From: Mycobacterium sp.
GTDB lineage: Bacteria; Actinomycetota; Actinomycetes; Mycobacteriales; Mycobacteriaceae
Direction of reading: 5' to 3'
Assembly (NCBI GenBank): GCA_021732005.1
Contig: JAKFVT010000007.1
Coordinates: forward strand, 1-64,000
Length of the DNA stretch: 64,000 bases
Shown in pieces: positions 25,040 to 34,732 of this stretch (its first letter is position 1; each line of letters begins with the position of its first letter). A model generated the notes under the pieces. That model was not told where the DNA came from. It did not search any database and saw only the letters and a list, made by a program, of their open reading frames with translations. Position numbers and translations under genes: made by a program.

Positions 25040-28000
25040 CCTCGGCGAGCAGCGCCACCAATTCCTCTGGGCCGGCGAGGTTTTCCGGCATCACGGTGAC
25101 CCCCGCACGCACATAGTGGAATGCCGCCCGGACGTCGGACTCCGGGCAGTTCTTGATCGCCGCCCACGCCAGGCGGTAGACCGCGAGCTGAACGGCAGCG
25201 TGCCTTTTGGCGTCGTCATCGGCCGGCGGTTCGCCGGTCTTCCAGTCGACGACGGTCATCCCGCCGCCGGCATCGGCGAACACCGCGTCGATGCGTCCGC
25301 GAACCACGGTGTCGCCGATCGCCATCTCGAACGGCACCTCCACGTCGACCGGAGTGCGCGCCGCCCACTGCGATTGCGTGAATGCGTCCTGCAGAACGGC
25401 CAGCTCCGCGGTTTCGGTGGCCGCGCCGTCGACGGCTCCCGGCAGGTCGTCGAGGTCGAAGAGTCGCTCGGCGCCGTAGAAGCGCTGCACCCATTCGTGG
25501 AATGCGGTGCCCAGGATCGCGTGCGGATCCGGGCGCGACGGCAGCCTGCGGGTCAGCCGGCGCAGCGCCGCCGGATCACGGTCGAGTTCCACCAGCGCGC
25601 TGACCGACAGCTGCCCGGGCAGCTGTACCGGCTGCGGCGCGGTGATCCGCGCCCGCTCGGCCAGCAGGACGTCGACGTCGGCGGCCCAGTTCTCCGGATC
25701 CTCGCCGGTGTCCGGGATCGCGCCGGCCAGCGCTGCCCGGACCAGCGCGGCACCCTGTTCGATGTCAGGGCGGGTGCGGCCGAGCGGGTCGGCTGGCCAG
25801 ACCGCTTCACGGATGCTGTCGCGCAACGGGTTTCGCTCACCGTCGGCAGGCTCCGGAGCCCACTGTTCAACCACGCCGCACGGCTGCCCCGCCGCGTCGG
25901 CTGCGTCGATGATGTCCTTGATCTCGTGCAGGAAGTCCGATGGCCCGCGCGGCGCGCTTTCCGTGGAACCCCAGTGGTGCCCGGACAGCAGCAGGGTGTC
26001 CTCGGCTCGGGTGATCGCGACGTACAGAAGTCGGCGTTCCTCATCGAGGCGGCGCTGCTCGAGCTGCTTCTTGTGGGCCATGATGCTGTCGGACAATGCT
26101 TTTCGATCGTTGACGTGTTCGGTGTCCAGCACCGGCACACCATGCAGCCCGGCGGCGGCCCGATCACCGCGCAGCAGCGGCGGCAGGTCGGCCGGGTCGG
26201 AGAGCCAGGTCCGCTTGGACGCGGTGGACGGAAACACCCGCGCGGACAGGTGCGGGACCGCCACCACCTGCCATTCGAGTCCCTTGGCGGCGTGCACGGT
26301 CAGCACCTGCACGCGCCCGGTGGCCACGCTGACCTCCGCGGGCGCCAGACCGTTCTCGACGACCGCGGCCGCATCGAGATAGGTCAGCAGCCCGTTGATG
26401 CATGCCCCGGGCCGGGTCGCATAGTCGGCGACCACGTCGGCGAACCGGTCGAGGTGCTCGGCACCCGCCCAGCCCGCAGCCACGGGCCGGGCGGCACGTA
26501 CCTCGACGTCGACGCCGAGGACGCGCCGCACCTCGCCGACGAGTTCGGTGACCGGGTGGCCCAATAGTGTTCGCAGTCGGGCCAATTCACCGGCGAGATC
26601 GGTGATGCGACGGTACCCCTCGGGCGAGTACGCCGCCGGCGGGCCCGGGTCGGCCAGCGCGTCGGCCAGGCTCGCGGTGTCGGCGTCGGGTGCGGCCGAG
26701 GCGATGATCTGCTCGGCGGTGACGGCCGCCTGCCGAGCACCGTCGATCGCCATCGCACGCCGCCACAGCGCGGCGAGATCGGCGGCGCCGAGCTGCCAGC
26801 GCGGACCCGTCAGCACCCGCATCGCCGCCGCGCCGGCGGCCGGATCGGCGACCAGTCGCACCATCGCCGCCACATCGGCGACCTCCGGGATCGACAGCAG
26901 ACCGGCCAGACCGACGACTTCGACAGGCACACCGCGGGCGGTGAGCGCCTCCGCGATCGGGCCGGCATCGGCGTTGCGCCGCACCAGCACCGCGGCCGTC
27001 GGCGGTTCACTGCCGTCTGCCGCCGCCTCGGCGTAGCGCGCCGCGATGTGGCCGGCGACCCACTCGCGCTCGGTGGCCACATCGGTGAGCAGTGCGCAGC
27101 GCACGGTGCCGGCCTCGGCGCCGGGCCGGGCCCGCAGCGCACGGACCGCGACCGAACGGCGGCGTGCTTCGGCGGAGATCTCGTTGGCGATGTGCAGCGT
27201 GGTCGGCGGGTTGCGCCAGCTGGTCCGCAGCTCCAGAGTGGGCGCCGGCGAGCCGTCGGCTTGCGGAAAGTCGGTGGTGAATCGCGGCAGGTTGGTCGCC
27301 GATGCGCCGCGCCAACCGTAGATCGACTGGATGGGATCGCCCACTGCTGTCAAGGCCAGGCCTTCATCGGCACCGGCCCCGAACAGCGACGACAACGCGA
27401 TGCGTTGGGCGTGGCCGGTGTCCTGGTATTCGTCGAGCAACACCACGCGGTAGCGGCCGCGAAGCTGCTCCCCCACCTGCGGGCAGCTCGAGGCCAGCCG
27501 CGCCGCGGCCGACATCTGCGAACCGAAGTCCATCACCTTGTCGGCGCGCATCCGCGCATGCAGCGCGTCGATCAGCGGCACCAGGGCGGTGCGTTCGGTC
27601 TGAGTGGCCAGCATGCTCAGCAGGAACTGGCTCGGGCCGCGATCGCGTTGATACCGCCCAGCCGGGAGGTGATGCACCAGCCGGTCGAGTTCAAGGTGGG
27701 TGTCCAGCAGCTGGTCGGTGTCGACCAGGTGCTCGGCCAGTTCGCCGGACAGCTTGAGCACCATCGCGGTGACACCGGCCGGGTCTTTCGCGGTGTCCAA
27801 CGGCCCGGGGTAGCTGCTGACCACCTCGAAAGCCAATTGCCACATCTCGGTTTCGCTGAGCAGGCGGGCGTCGGGCTCCACCGGAAGCAGCGGTCCGTAC
27901 TCGCGCAGCAGCGCACCGGCGAAGGCGTGGTAGGTGCTCACCGTCGGCGCTCCCTGCGGTGCGGCGCCACCCAGGTGACCCGCCAGGCGGGCCAGCCGGG

Positions 28001-28247
28001 ACCGCACCCGGCGCAGCAGCTGTCCGGCCGCCTTGCGGGTGAAGGTCAGGCCGAGCACCTGACCGGGGTCGGTGAATCCGTTGGCCACCAGCCACACCAC
28101 CCGGGCGGCCATGGTCTCGGTCTTGCCCGCACCGGCGCCGGCGATGACGACGAGCGGGCCCGGCGGCGCGGCGATGACCGCAGCCTGCTCGTCGGTCGGC
28201 GTCGGAAGGCCAAGGGCCTCAGCAAGTTCGAATGGGCTGTAGGTCAT
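25014..28247 (-). CDS. adnB: AdnB subunit of the AdnAB helicase-nuclease
   Basis: 1077 residues. N-terminal UvrD-like motor: Walker A GAGAGKTETMA, GLTFTRKAA, DEYQD, LLYVAITRAE. C-terminal RecB-type nuclease with HEWVQRF and VVDWKTGEPP (metal-binding Asp and Lys). AdnAB resects double-strand DNA ends for recombination. ATG 28247 overlaps the adnA stop in ATGA, so the subunits are translated in step. Orthologue of Rv3201c. Confidence 0.96.
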   Translation of the reverse strand: MTYSPFELAEALGLPTPTDEQAAVIAAPPGPLVVIAGAGAGKTETMAARVVWLVANGFTDPGQVLGLTFTRKAAGQLLRRVRSRLARLAGHLGGAAPQGAPTVSTYHAFAGALLREYGPLLPVEPDARLLSETEMWQLAFEVVSSYPGPLDTAKDPAGVTAMVLKLSGELAEHLVDTDQLLDTHLELDRLVHHLPAGRYQRDRGPSQFLLSMLATQTERTALVPLIDALHARMRADKVMDFGSQMSAAARLASSCPQVGEQLRGRYRVVLLDEYQDTGHAQRIALSSLFGAGADEGLALTAVGDPIQSIYGWRGASATNLPRFTTDFPQADGSPAPTLELRTSWRNPPTTLHIANEISAEARRRSVAVRALRARPGAEAGTVRCALLTDVATEREWVAGHIAARYAEAAADGSEPPTAAVLVRRNADAGPIAEALTARGVPVEVVGLAGLLSIPEVADVAAMVRLVADPAAGAAAMRVLTGPRWQLGAADLAALWRRAMAIDGARQAAVTAEQIIASAAPDADTASLADALADPGPPAAYSPEGYRRITDLAGELARLRTLLGHPVTELVGEVRRVLGVDVEVRAARPVAAGWAGAEHLDRFADVVADYATRPGACINGLLTYLDAAAVVENGLAPAEVSVATGRVQVLTVHAAKGLEWQVVAVPHLSARVFPSTASKRTWLSDPADLPPLLRGDRAAAGLHGVPVLDTEHVNDRKALSDSIMAHKKQLEQRRLDEERRLLYVAITRAEDTLLLSGHHWGSTESAPRGPSDFLHEIKDIIDAADAAGQPCGVVEQWAPEPADGERNPLRDSIREAVWPADPLGRTRPDIEQGAALVRAALAGAIPDTGEDPENWAADVDVLLAERARITAPQPVQLPGQLSVSALVELDRDPAALRRLTRRLPSRPDPHAILGTAFHEWVQRFYGAERLFDLDDLPGAVDGAATETAELAVLQDAFTQSQWAARTPVDVEVPFEMAIGDTVVRGRIDAVFADAGGGMTVVDWKTGEPPADDDAKRHAAVQLAVYRLAWAAIKNCPESDVRAAFHYVRAGVTVMPENLAGPEELVALLAEASSAERCA

Positions 28248-31200
28248 GGCGACTCCGTTCGCGGTGCGGTGTGCGCCGGGCAGGACGGGCGCATCGGACA
28301 GTGCGCGCAGCCGTCGTTCACCCGGGCGACGAACTGAGGTCCGGCCGTCGCGGCCGCCGCCTGTTGCACTGTCTGGTGCCACTCGGCCGCGCTGTCCGCG
28401 GTGAGTGCGGACTGTTCGCGTTCGGTGGCGCCCGATGCATTCGGTTTGGCGACGTAGACCAGCCGGCCTCCGCCGGGACGGTCACCGTCGGCCAGTGCTC
28501 CCTCGGCGATGGCCAACTGGTACAGCCCGAGTTGGGCGTGGCGCTGCGCGTCGTCCTTCGTGACGGGGCTCTTCCCGGTCTTGACGTCGACGATCACCAG
28601 CCTGCCCTCCGCGTCGCGCTCGAGCCGGTCGACCCGACCGCGCACCCGCACCCCCGGCTGACCTTCGCCGGACTCGGCGATCACACCGTCGACGGCGACC
28701 TCGGTACCGATCTCGGTCAGCTCGTGGCGGGTCGCCGAACGCCACGCCACGAACGCCTCGAGCATGGCGCGGTGCCGATCCAGTTCGTTGTCGGCGTACC
28801 ACGTCGAGTCGAACGGAATTGTGCTCCAGAGCCTTTCCAGCTCCACCACCAACTGCTCCGCGCTGGTCGCCGAGTCGGCGATCAGGGCGTGCACCACCGA
28901 CCCCAGGGTCGAGCGCAGGTCACGACGGCCGGTGCCCCCGTGCCGTTCGGCCAGCCAGCGCAGCGGGCAGTCGGTGAGTGTCTGCAAGGTCGAAGGGCTC
29001 AGGGTGACGGTGTGCTGATCACCGCTCCACAGCGGTTCGACGGTGCTGACCGAGGTCATGCCGTACCACTGTGCCGGGTCGGCACCGGCCACACCGTCTG
29101 CGGCCAGCCGCGCCAATTGCAGTGCAGCGGTGGCACGTTCACCGTCAGTGACCGTACCCGCCGGCGCGCACACCACAGCCCGGAGGCGGCCGACAACGGC
29201 CGACGGTGCCAGCACCGGCGGGGCGACGACCGGCTGGGCGGGCCGCGCGTCATCCGCGCACGCGTACGCCTCGAGCTCGGCGACGAAAGGCGACGGGAGC
29301 GCCGCATCGTCACCGGCATCACTGTCGACGGCGGTGATCAGCAGCCCGCGCCGGGCGCGGCCCATCGCGGCGATGAGCAGCCTGCGCTCCTCGGCCAGCA
29401 GCGGCGCCCGCGCCGACACGTCGTCTCCCAGGCCGTCGAGCACGTCGAGCAGCCGCTGCGTGCCCAGCACGCCACCCCGGGGAGTGGTGTTTGGCCACAG
29501 GCCGTCCTGCACCGAGGCGATCACGACCAGGTCCCAGTCACGGTCGAGCGCCGCGTGCGGGCTCAGCACCGCGACGGTCTCCGAACCCGTCGGTCCGTCG
29601 ACGCTGACCGGTGGAAGTTGCAGGCCCGCAACATGATCCACGAGCCCGCGCAGCGACGCCCCGGTGGTGCGGGTGACGTAGTCGTCGGCGATGTCGAACA
29701 ACGCGGTGATCGCGTGCAGGTTCCGGTCGGCCAGCGCGCCTTCGGTTCCGCCGCGCTCGGCCGCCGACAGCCAGCGACGCTGCAGCCCGCTGCGCTCCCA
29801 CGCCTGCCACAGGGTGTAGCGCGGGTCGCGATGCCCGCGATGTCCGCGGGCCGCGGCCGTCAGCACCGCACGCACCCGGTTCACCGGGCGGGCCAGCGTT
29901 GCCGGCAGATCTACCGGACCGGTGGTGAGCGCCGCGACAAGCTGCTCGCCGAATTCGCCGGAGCCGCCGCGGCGCAGCGCCCGGCGCAGCTGGCGCAGGG
30001 TCACTGGGTCCACCCGGCCGATCGGGCCGGTCAGCAATGACACGGCCTGCCCGCCGGTCAGACCGTCGGCGGTTGCTGCCAGCACACTCAGCAGGGCTTG
30101 CGCCGCAGGCTGTTCGGCGACGGGTCCGGCCAGCTGAGCCGCATCGACCGGAACACCGGCACCCGCCAGCGCACGCGGCAAAGCCGCAGCCGCTGACGGC
30201 GACCGGACGATGACGGCGAGCTGCGACCACGGCACACCATCGACGAGATGCGCGCGACGCAGCGTGTCGGCGATCAGTGCCGCCTCGGCGTGCGCCGAAC
30301 CGGCGATGCGCACACTCACCGATCCGTCGTCGCCGGCGTTGCCGTCCAGCACTCGCCATGCGCTGTTGCCCGGCAGCCCGGCAGCGATCCCGCTGATCGC
30401 GCGCGCCACCGCGGGCGCGCACCGGTGCGAACGGCCGAGTTCGACCACCGGGGTGTCGGCCGCCGTCAGCACAGCAGGATCGGCACCGCGGAAGCCGAAG
30501 ACCGCCTGATTCGGGTCCCCGGCAAGCAGAGTCAGCTCCGCGCCTGCCGCCAACACCCGAACCAGCCGTGCGGCCTGCGGATCGAGGTGCTGGGCGTCAT
30601 CGATGAGCAACAACCGGATTCGGGACCGTTCGGCCGCCAGGAGTTCAGGATCGGATGCCAGCGCCTCCAACGCCGCACCGACCAGTTCGGCCGCGCCGAG
30701 CGCAGGCACCGTGGCCTGTGGTGCGGCGGTGCCCACGGCCGCGCGCAGCAGCATCACCTGTTCGTACTGCTGGGCGAATCGGCCCGCGGCCGCCCACTCG
30801 GGCCGCCCCGACAGCCGGCCGATGCGCTGCAAGTGCTGCGGATCCACTCCCCGCTCGGCGCAGCGAGCCAACAGATCACGAAGTTCGTTGGCGAACCCGC
30901 CGGTGGTCAGCGCGGGGCGAAGGACCTGCGGCCACCGCGACGCCGACGCGGCGCCGTCCTCGAGATCACCGGCCAGCAATTCGCGGATGATGCCGTCCTG
31001 CTCGGCCCCGGTGACCAGCCGCGGTGGCGGGTCACCGGCGCGGGCGGCGGCCTGCCGCAGGACCGCGAAGGCGTAACTGTGCACCGACCGGACCAGCGGC
31101 TCCCGCACCACCGCGCGGCACGGCTCAGCCGAGCGCGCCGCCAGCAGTCGGGCGGTCAGCGTGCTGCGGGTGGTGCCCGCCAATCGGCCCGAACCCGTCA

Positions 31201-31372
31201 GCAGCAGAACAGATTCCGGGTCGGTCCCGGCGGTGATGTGTGCCGCGGCCGCCGCCACCAGCAGGCTGGTCTTGCCGGTGCCCGGGCCGCCGACGATACG
31301 AACCGTGCCGCGCAACTCGGGGCGCAGCACATCGGCAGGTTCGGTCGCCCGGGCCAGCAGTGCGGTGGTCAT
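28244..31372 (-). CDS. adnA: AdnA subunit of the AdnAB helicase-nuclease
   Basis: 1042 residues. Walker A GGPGTGKTSLL, then motor motifs (LLIDDAQHLDPQ, LAGDPNQAVFGF). The RecB-type nuclease has VIVDVKTGKSP near residue 940. Four cysteines (LTDCPLRW and GCAHCPMRPSC) form the iron-sulfur cluster that AdnA uses. ATG 31372 (MTTALLARATEP); a GTG at 31396 would add eight residues. Orthologue of Rv3202c. A dispersed repeat lies 37 bases upstream. Confidence 0.95.
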   Translation of the reverse strand: MTTALLARATEPADVLRPELRGTVRIVGGPGTGKTSLLVAAAAAHITAGTDPESVLLLTGSGRLAGTTRSTLTARLLAARSAEPCRAVVREPLVRSVHSYAFAVLRQAAARAGDPPPRLVTGAEQDGIIRELLAGDLEDGAASASRWPQVLRPALTTGGFANELRDLLARCAERGVDPQHLQRIGRLSGRPEWAAAGRFAQQYEQVMLLRAAVGTAAPQATVPALGAAELVGAALEALASDPELLAAERSRIRLLLIDDAQHLDPQAARLVRVLAAGAELTLLAGDPNQAVFGFRGADPAVLTAADTPVVELGRSHRCAPAVARAISGIAAGLPGNSAWRVLDGNAGDDGSVSVRIAGSAHAEAALIADTLRRAHLVDGVPWSQLAVIVRSPSAAAALPRALAGAGVPVDAAQLAGPVAEQPAAQALLSVLAATADGLTGGQAVSLLTGPIGRVDPVTLRQLRRALRRGGSGEFGEQLVAALTTGPVDLPATLARPVNRVRAVLTAAARGHRGHRDPRYTLWQAWERSGLQRRWLSAAERGGTEGALADRNLHAITALFDIADDYVTRTTGASLRGLVDHVAGLQLPPVSVDGPTGSETVAVLSPHAALDRDWDLVVIASVQDGLWPNTTPRGGVLGTQRLLDVLDGLGDDVSARAPLLAEERRLLIAAMGRARRGLLITAVDSDAGDDAALPSPFVAELEAYACADDARPAQPVVAPPVLAPSAVVGRLRAVVCAPAGTVTDGERATAALQLARLAADGVAGADPAQWYGMTSVSTVEPLWSGDQHTVTLSPSTLQTLTDCPLRWLAERHGGTGRRDLRSTLGSVVHALIADSATSAEQLVVELERLWSTIPFDSTWYADNELDRHRAMLEAFVAWRSATRHELTEIGTEVAVDGVIAESGEGQPGVRVRGRVDRLERDAEGRLVIVDVKTGKSPVTKDDAQRHAQLGLYQLAIAEGALADGDRPGGGRLVYVAKPNASGATEREQSALTADSAAEWHQTVQQAAAATAGPQFVARVNDGCAHCPMRPSCPAHTAPRTESP

Positions 31373-31408
31373 GCCAGCGATACCACCACGGCCCACCGAC
31401 AGAAATCA

Positions 31409-31437
31409 TTCCCGGGTCGCTCCGCTCCTGCCCTCCG
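31409..31437 (-). repeat. Dispersed small repeat, copy 2
   Basis: Reverse complement of the repeat seen at 47123-47151, with one base change in the core (GGCAGGAGCGGAGCGACCC). It fills most of the gap between adnA and the divergent hydrolase gene. Confidence 0.75.
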
Positions 31438-31456
31438 AGAATCAGTAGGTGGCAGC

Positions 31457-32251
31457 ATGAGGTACGTGACCCACGATCTCCACGTCCACCGCTTCGGGCC
31501 GCCCGGACCGATCCGGCTCCTGGCCATCCACGGCCTGACCGGCCACGGCCGCCGCTGGCGAGCACTCTCGGAGAACCACCTTCCGGAGTTCGCCATGGCC
31601 GCACCCGATCTGATCGGGCATGGCCGGTCGACGTGGTCGGCCCCGTGGACCATCGATGCCAATGTCGCGGCGCTGGCGAGCCTGGTGGAGAACGACGCCG
31701 ACGGCCCGGTGCTGGCGGTGGGCCACTCCTTCGGCGGTGCGATCGCACTGAATCTCGCGGCGGCGTACCCGGACCTGGTGTCCGGATTGGTGCTGCTGGA
31801 TCCCGCGATCGGCCTGGACGGACAGTGGATGCGCGAGATCGCCGACTCGATGCTGTCCTCCCCCGACTACCCCGACCGCGACGAGGCCCGCACCGAGAAG
31901 TTCAGCGGCTCATGGGCCGACGTGGACCCGGCCGAACTCGACGAGGATCTCGACGAGCACCTCATCGAACTGCCGAATGGCCGCTTCGGCTGGCGGATCT
32001 GTGTGCCCGCGATGATGTCGTACTGGAGTGAGCTTGCCCGCGATATCGTGCTGCCGCGCACCGGGACTCCGACGACGCTGGTACGCGCGCAGTGGACGGA
32101 TCCGCCGTACGTCAGTCAGGAATTGCTCGACGGCCTCGCCGGCCGGCTCGGCGACGATTTCACCGTGGCCGATTTCGATTGCCTCCACATGGTGCCGCAC
32201 GCCAAACCGGAGGAGACCGCGAAGCTCATTCGGGATCTGCTGGAGCCGTAG
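31457..32251 (+). CDS. lipV: Alpha/beta hydrolase (LipV-like, Rv3203 position)
   Basis: 264 residues. Oxyanion region AIHGLTGHGRRW, nucleophile elbow GHSFGG, and the likely acid and His near DFDCLHMVPH. It may act as an esterase or lipase in the cytoplasm; the substrate is not known. ATG 31457 with AGGTGG ahead. The ATL gene follows after two bases, so they form an operon. Confidence 0.88.
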   Translation: MRYVTHDLHVHRFGPPGPIRLLAIHGLTGHGRRWRALSENHLPEFAMAAPDLIGHGRSTWSAPWTIDANVAALASLVENDADGPVLAVGHSFGGAIALNLAAAYPDLVSGLVLLDPAIGLDGQWMREIADSMLSSPDYPDRDEARTEKFSGSWADVDPAELDEDLDEHLIELPNGRFGWRICVPAMMSYWSELARDIVLPRTGTPTTLVRAQWTDPPYVSQELLDGLAGRLGDDFTVADFDCLHMVPHAKPEETAKLIRDLLEP

Positions 32252-32253
32252 CG

Positions 32254-32550
32254 ATGGCCCCGATCACCGACGCGCAAGTCGAGCGGGTCCGCGAGCTGGT
32301 CGCGTCCATCCCGGCCGGCCGGGTCGCCACCTATGGTGACATCGCTTCGGCGGCAGAGCTTTCCAGCCCGCGCATCGTCGGCTGGATCATGCGCACCGAT
32401 TCCTCTGACCTGGCGTGGCATCGGGTGATCACCGCGTCCGGGCGTCCGGCCGCCCATCTGTCGACCCGCCAACTCGAACTGCTGCGCGCCGAAGGTGTCC
32501 TGGCCCACGACGGCCGGGTCGACCTGGCGCGAGCGCGCCACCAGTTCTAG
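32254..32550 (+). CDS. Alkyltransferase-like (ATL) DNA repair protein
   Basis: 98 residues with the MGMT DNA-binding fold: IPAGRVATYGDIASAA, RIVGWIMRT (helix-turn-helix with arginine finger), and WHRVI. The alkyl-acceptor motif PCHRV of true methyltransferases is replaced by AWHRV, so the protein cannot take alkyl groups and probably flags O6-alkylguanine for excision repair. Orthologue of Rv3204. Its end overlaps the convergent gene by four bases. Confidence 0.9.
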   Translation: MAPITDAQVERVRELVASIPAGRVATYGDIASAAELSSPRIVGWIMRTDSSDLAWHRVITASGRPAAHLSTRQLELLRAEGVLAHDGRVDLARARHQF

Positions 32551-33413
32551 AGAACCAGCCGGATCAACGCGGCGGTACGGGCCAGCCCGGGGAACGCGGC
32601 CGCCGTCGAGCGTGGATGCAGTGCATGCACGGCGAGCCGGAACATCAAGGCGCGCAACAGCATCTGCGGCCACTCCGGCAACGCGTCCCACCGCTCGATG
32701 AGACCGTCGTCGGCCTCACCCCACGCCAGTGCGTCGACGACGACCACCCCGGCCGCCCACGATGCCGGCCGCCAATAGGGGGTGATGTCGGTGATGCCCG
32801 GTGCCGCCGTTCCGGCGAACAACACCGTGCCGTACAGGTCGCCGTGCACCAGCTGGTTGGGACTCTTGGTGGGCTTACGCAAACCGGCCAGCTGGTTGAT
32901 CAGTTCCACCGACCGCTCGCCGTCCGCCGACCCGGGAGCCACCAGGGCGCCGGGCGGCAGCGAATGCAGCGGGCGTTCCTCCCACGCGGCGCGGTCGGCG
33001 GCGATGAACACGTCGACATCGCTCCACGGAGCGACCGGCGCCTGAGTCAGGAACCTCGGCCGCTCGAGTTTGGCGGTCGCCTCGTGCAGCCGCACCCCGG
33101 CCGACACCACCTCGTCATGGCGGGGCTCCGGGGTACCGGCGACGAATGTGTCTGCCCGCCAACCCGAGACCACGTAGCGGCCGTCGGTCGACCGCACCGG
33201 TCGCGCCAGCCGGACCCCGTCGACGAACAGCGTCTCGCGTGCTTTCGCCGACCAGGCGGCCCTGGCGTGGTCGGCGATCACCGACAGCACCACCTCGCCG
33301 CACTTGAAGCCGCCTTCCCAACCCGCCCCCAGCGGTTCGGGATCGTGACCCTTGAGACCGAACGCGGCCAGTACATGCTCAGGCGGGCGCTCATCACTCA
33401 CCCCGTCAGCCAC
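32547..33413 (-). CDS. TIGR02569-type actinobacterial protein (Rv3205c orthologue)
   Basis: 288 residues. A segment VHGDLYGTVLF resembles the catalytic loop of aminoglycoside-phosphotransferase-type kinases, but the rest of the fold is not evident (the DxD after it reads ITDITPYWRP). Function unknown. It lies on the same strand as moeZ, which ends 36 bases upstream. Start codon uncertain between 33413 and a GTG four codons later. Confidence 0.85.
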   Translation of the reverse strand: MADGVSDERPPEHVLAAFGLKGHDPEPLGAGWEGGFKCGEVVLSVIADHARAAWSAKARETLFVDGVRLARPVRSTDGRYVVSGWRADTFVAGTPEPRHDEVVSAGVRLHEATAKLERPRFLTQAPVAPWSDVDVFIAADRAAWEERPLHSLPPGALVAPGSADGERSVELINQLAGLRKPTKSPNQLVHGDLYGTVLFAGTAAPGITDITPYWRPASWAAGVVVVDALAWGEADDGLIERWDALPEWPQMLLRALMFRLAVHALHPRSTAAAFPGLARTAALIRLVL

Positions 33414-33449
33414 CCCGACAGCCTAAATTGTCGCGACGCAAAGTAGCCG

Positions 33450-34625
33450 TCAGTAGAGCACCATGTCGGGATCGATTTGCTTCGCCCACGCCACGATGCC
33501 GCCCTGCAGATGCATCGCATCGGCGAAACCGGCCTTCTTCACCACCGCCAGCGCCTCCGCTGAGCGAACCCCGGTCTTGCAGTACAGCACCGGAGTGCGG
33601 TCGTGTGGCAACCTCGACAGGCCCTCGCCGGACTCGATCGCCGACTTCGGGATGAGCTCGGCGCCCGTGATGTGATTGATCTCCCACTCGACCGGCTCGC
33701 GGACGTCGATCAACGCCAGGTTCTTCCCGGAGTCGAGCAACTCGCGCAGTTCGAGCGGGGTGACGGCGGAATCCTGCGCGGCATCAACCGCGGCGTCGGA
33801 CACCGCGCCGCAGAACGATTCGTAGTCGATCAGCTCGGTGATCTTCGGGGTCTGGAGATCCTTGCGGATGGTGATCGTGCGGTACGTCATGGCCAGCGCG
33901 TCGTACATCATCAGCCGACCCAGCAGGGTTTCCCCGATGCCGGTGATCAGCTTGATGGCCTCGGTGCCCATGATCGAGGCGATCGACGCGCACAGGATGC
34001 CCAGCACGCCACCCTCGGCGCAGGACGGCACCATGCCCGGTGGCGGCGGCTCGGGATAGAGGTCTCGGTAGTTCAAGCCCAGACCGGCCGGGGCGTCTTC
34101 CCAGAACACCGAGACCTGGCCCTCGAAGCGGTAGATCGAACCCCACACGTACGGCTTGTGCGCCAGCACCGCGGCGTCGTTCACCAGATAGCGGGTGGCG
34201 AAGTTGTCGGTGCCGTCGAGGATCAGGTCGTACTGCTCGAACAGCTGCACCGCATTGTCGGGTTCCAGCCGCTGCTCGTGCAGGCGGACGGTCACCAGCG
34301 GGTTGACCTCGAGGATGGAGTCGCGCGCGCTTTCGGCCTTGGAGCGGCCGATATCGGACTGACCGTGGATGATCTGGCGCTGCAGGTTGGACTCGTCGAC
34401 GACGTCGAACTCTACGATGCCGATCGTGCCGACACCGGCGGCCGCCAGATAGAGCAGCGTCGGCGAGCCGAGCCCACCCGCGCCGATCACGAGCACCTTG
34501 GCGTTCTTCAAGCGCTTCTGACCGTCCACACCGAGATCGGGGATGATCAGGTGTCGGCTGTACCGCGCGACCTCGTCGCGAGTGAGCTCGGCGGCTGGCT
34601 CGACCAGCGGCGGCAACGAGGACAC
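33450..34625 (-). CDS. moeZ: MoeZ/MoeB1: adenylyltransferase-sulfurtransferase
   Basis: 391 residues from GTG 34625 (VSSLPPLVEPAAELTRDEV). The ThiF/MoeB adenylation domain has GAGGLGSPTLLYLAAAGVG and DGTDNFATRYLVND. The C-terminal rhodanese domain has active Cys in LYCKTGVRSAEAL. It activates the C terminus of MoaD/ThiS/CysO-type carrier proteins and loads sulfur for molybdopterin, thiamine and cysteine synthesis. The MoeB zinc cysteines are only partly kept, as in mycobacterial MoeZ. Orthologue of Rv3206c. Confidence 0.94.
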   Translation of the reverse strand: MSSLPPLVEPAAELTRDEVARYSRHLIIPDLGVDGQKRLKNAKVLVIGAGGLGSPTLLYLAAAGVGTIGIVEFDVVDESNLQRQIIHGQSDIGRSKAESARDSILEVNPLVTVRLHEQRLEPDNAVQLFEQYDLILDGTDNFATRYLVNDAAVLAHKPYVWGSIYRFEGQVSVFWEDAPAGLGLNYRDLYPEPPPPGMVPSCAEGGVLGILCASIASIMGTEAIKLITGIGETLLGRLMMYDALAMTYRTITIRKDLQTPKITELIDYESFCGAVSDAAVDAAQDSAVTPLELRELLDSGKNLALIDVREPVEWEINHITGAELIPKSAIESGEGLSRLPHDRTPVLYCKTGVRSAEALAVVKKAGFADAMHLQGGIVAWAKQIDPDMVLY

Positions 34626-34732
34626 CGGCACTCCTTGGATCGGCTCGGTTTGGCGCACGCCCGACCGACGTTCACCATCCATCTCAACAGCTGGCCAGAG
34701 CAACGGCAAACATCGGTGAAGGCTTCCCGCAA

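Noticed and set aside
28232..30040. 602-residue open frame opposite adnA
   Set aside because: Antisense to adnA, Arg-rich, no start signal or domain.
32415..33446. 343-residue plus-strand frame across Rv3205c
   Set aside because: Overlaps conserved genes on both sides; no homology or ribosome site.
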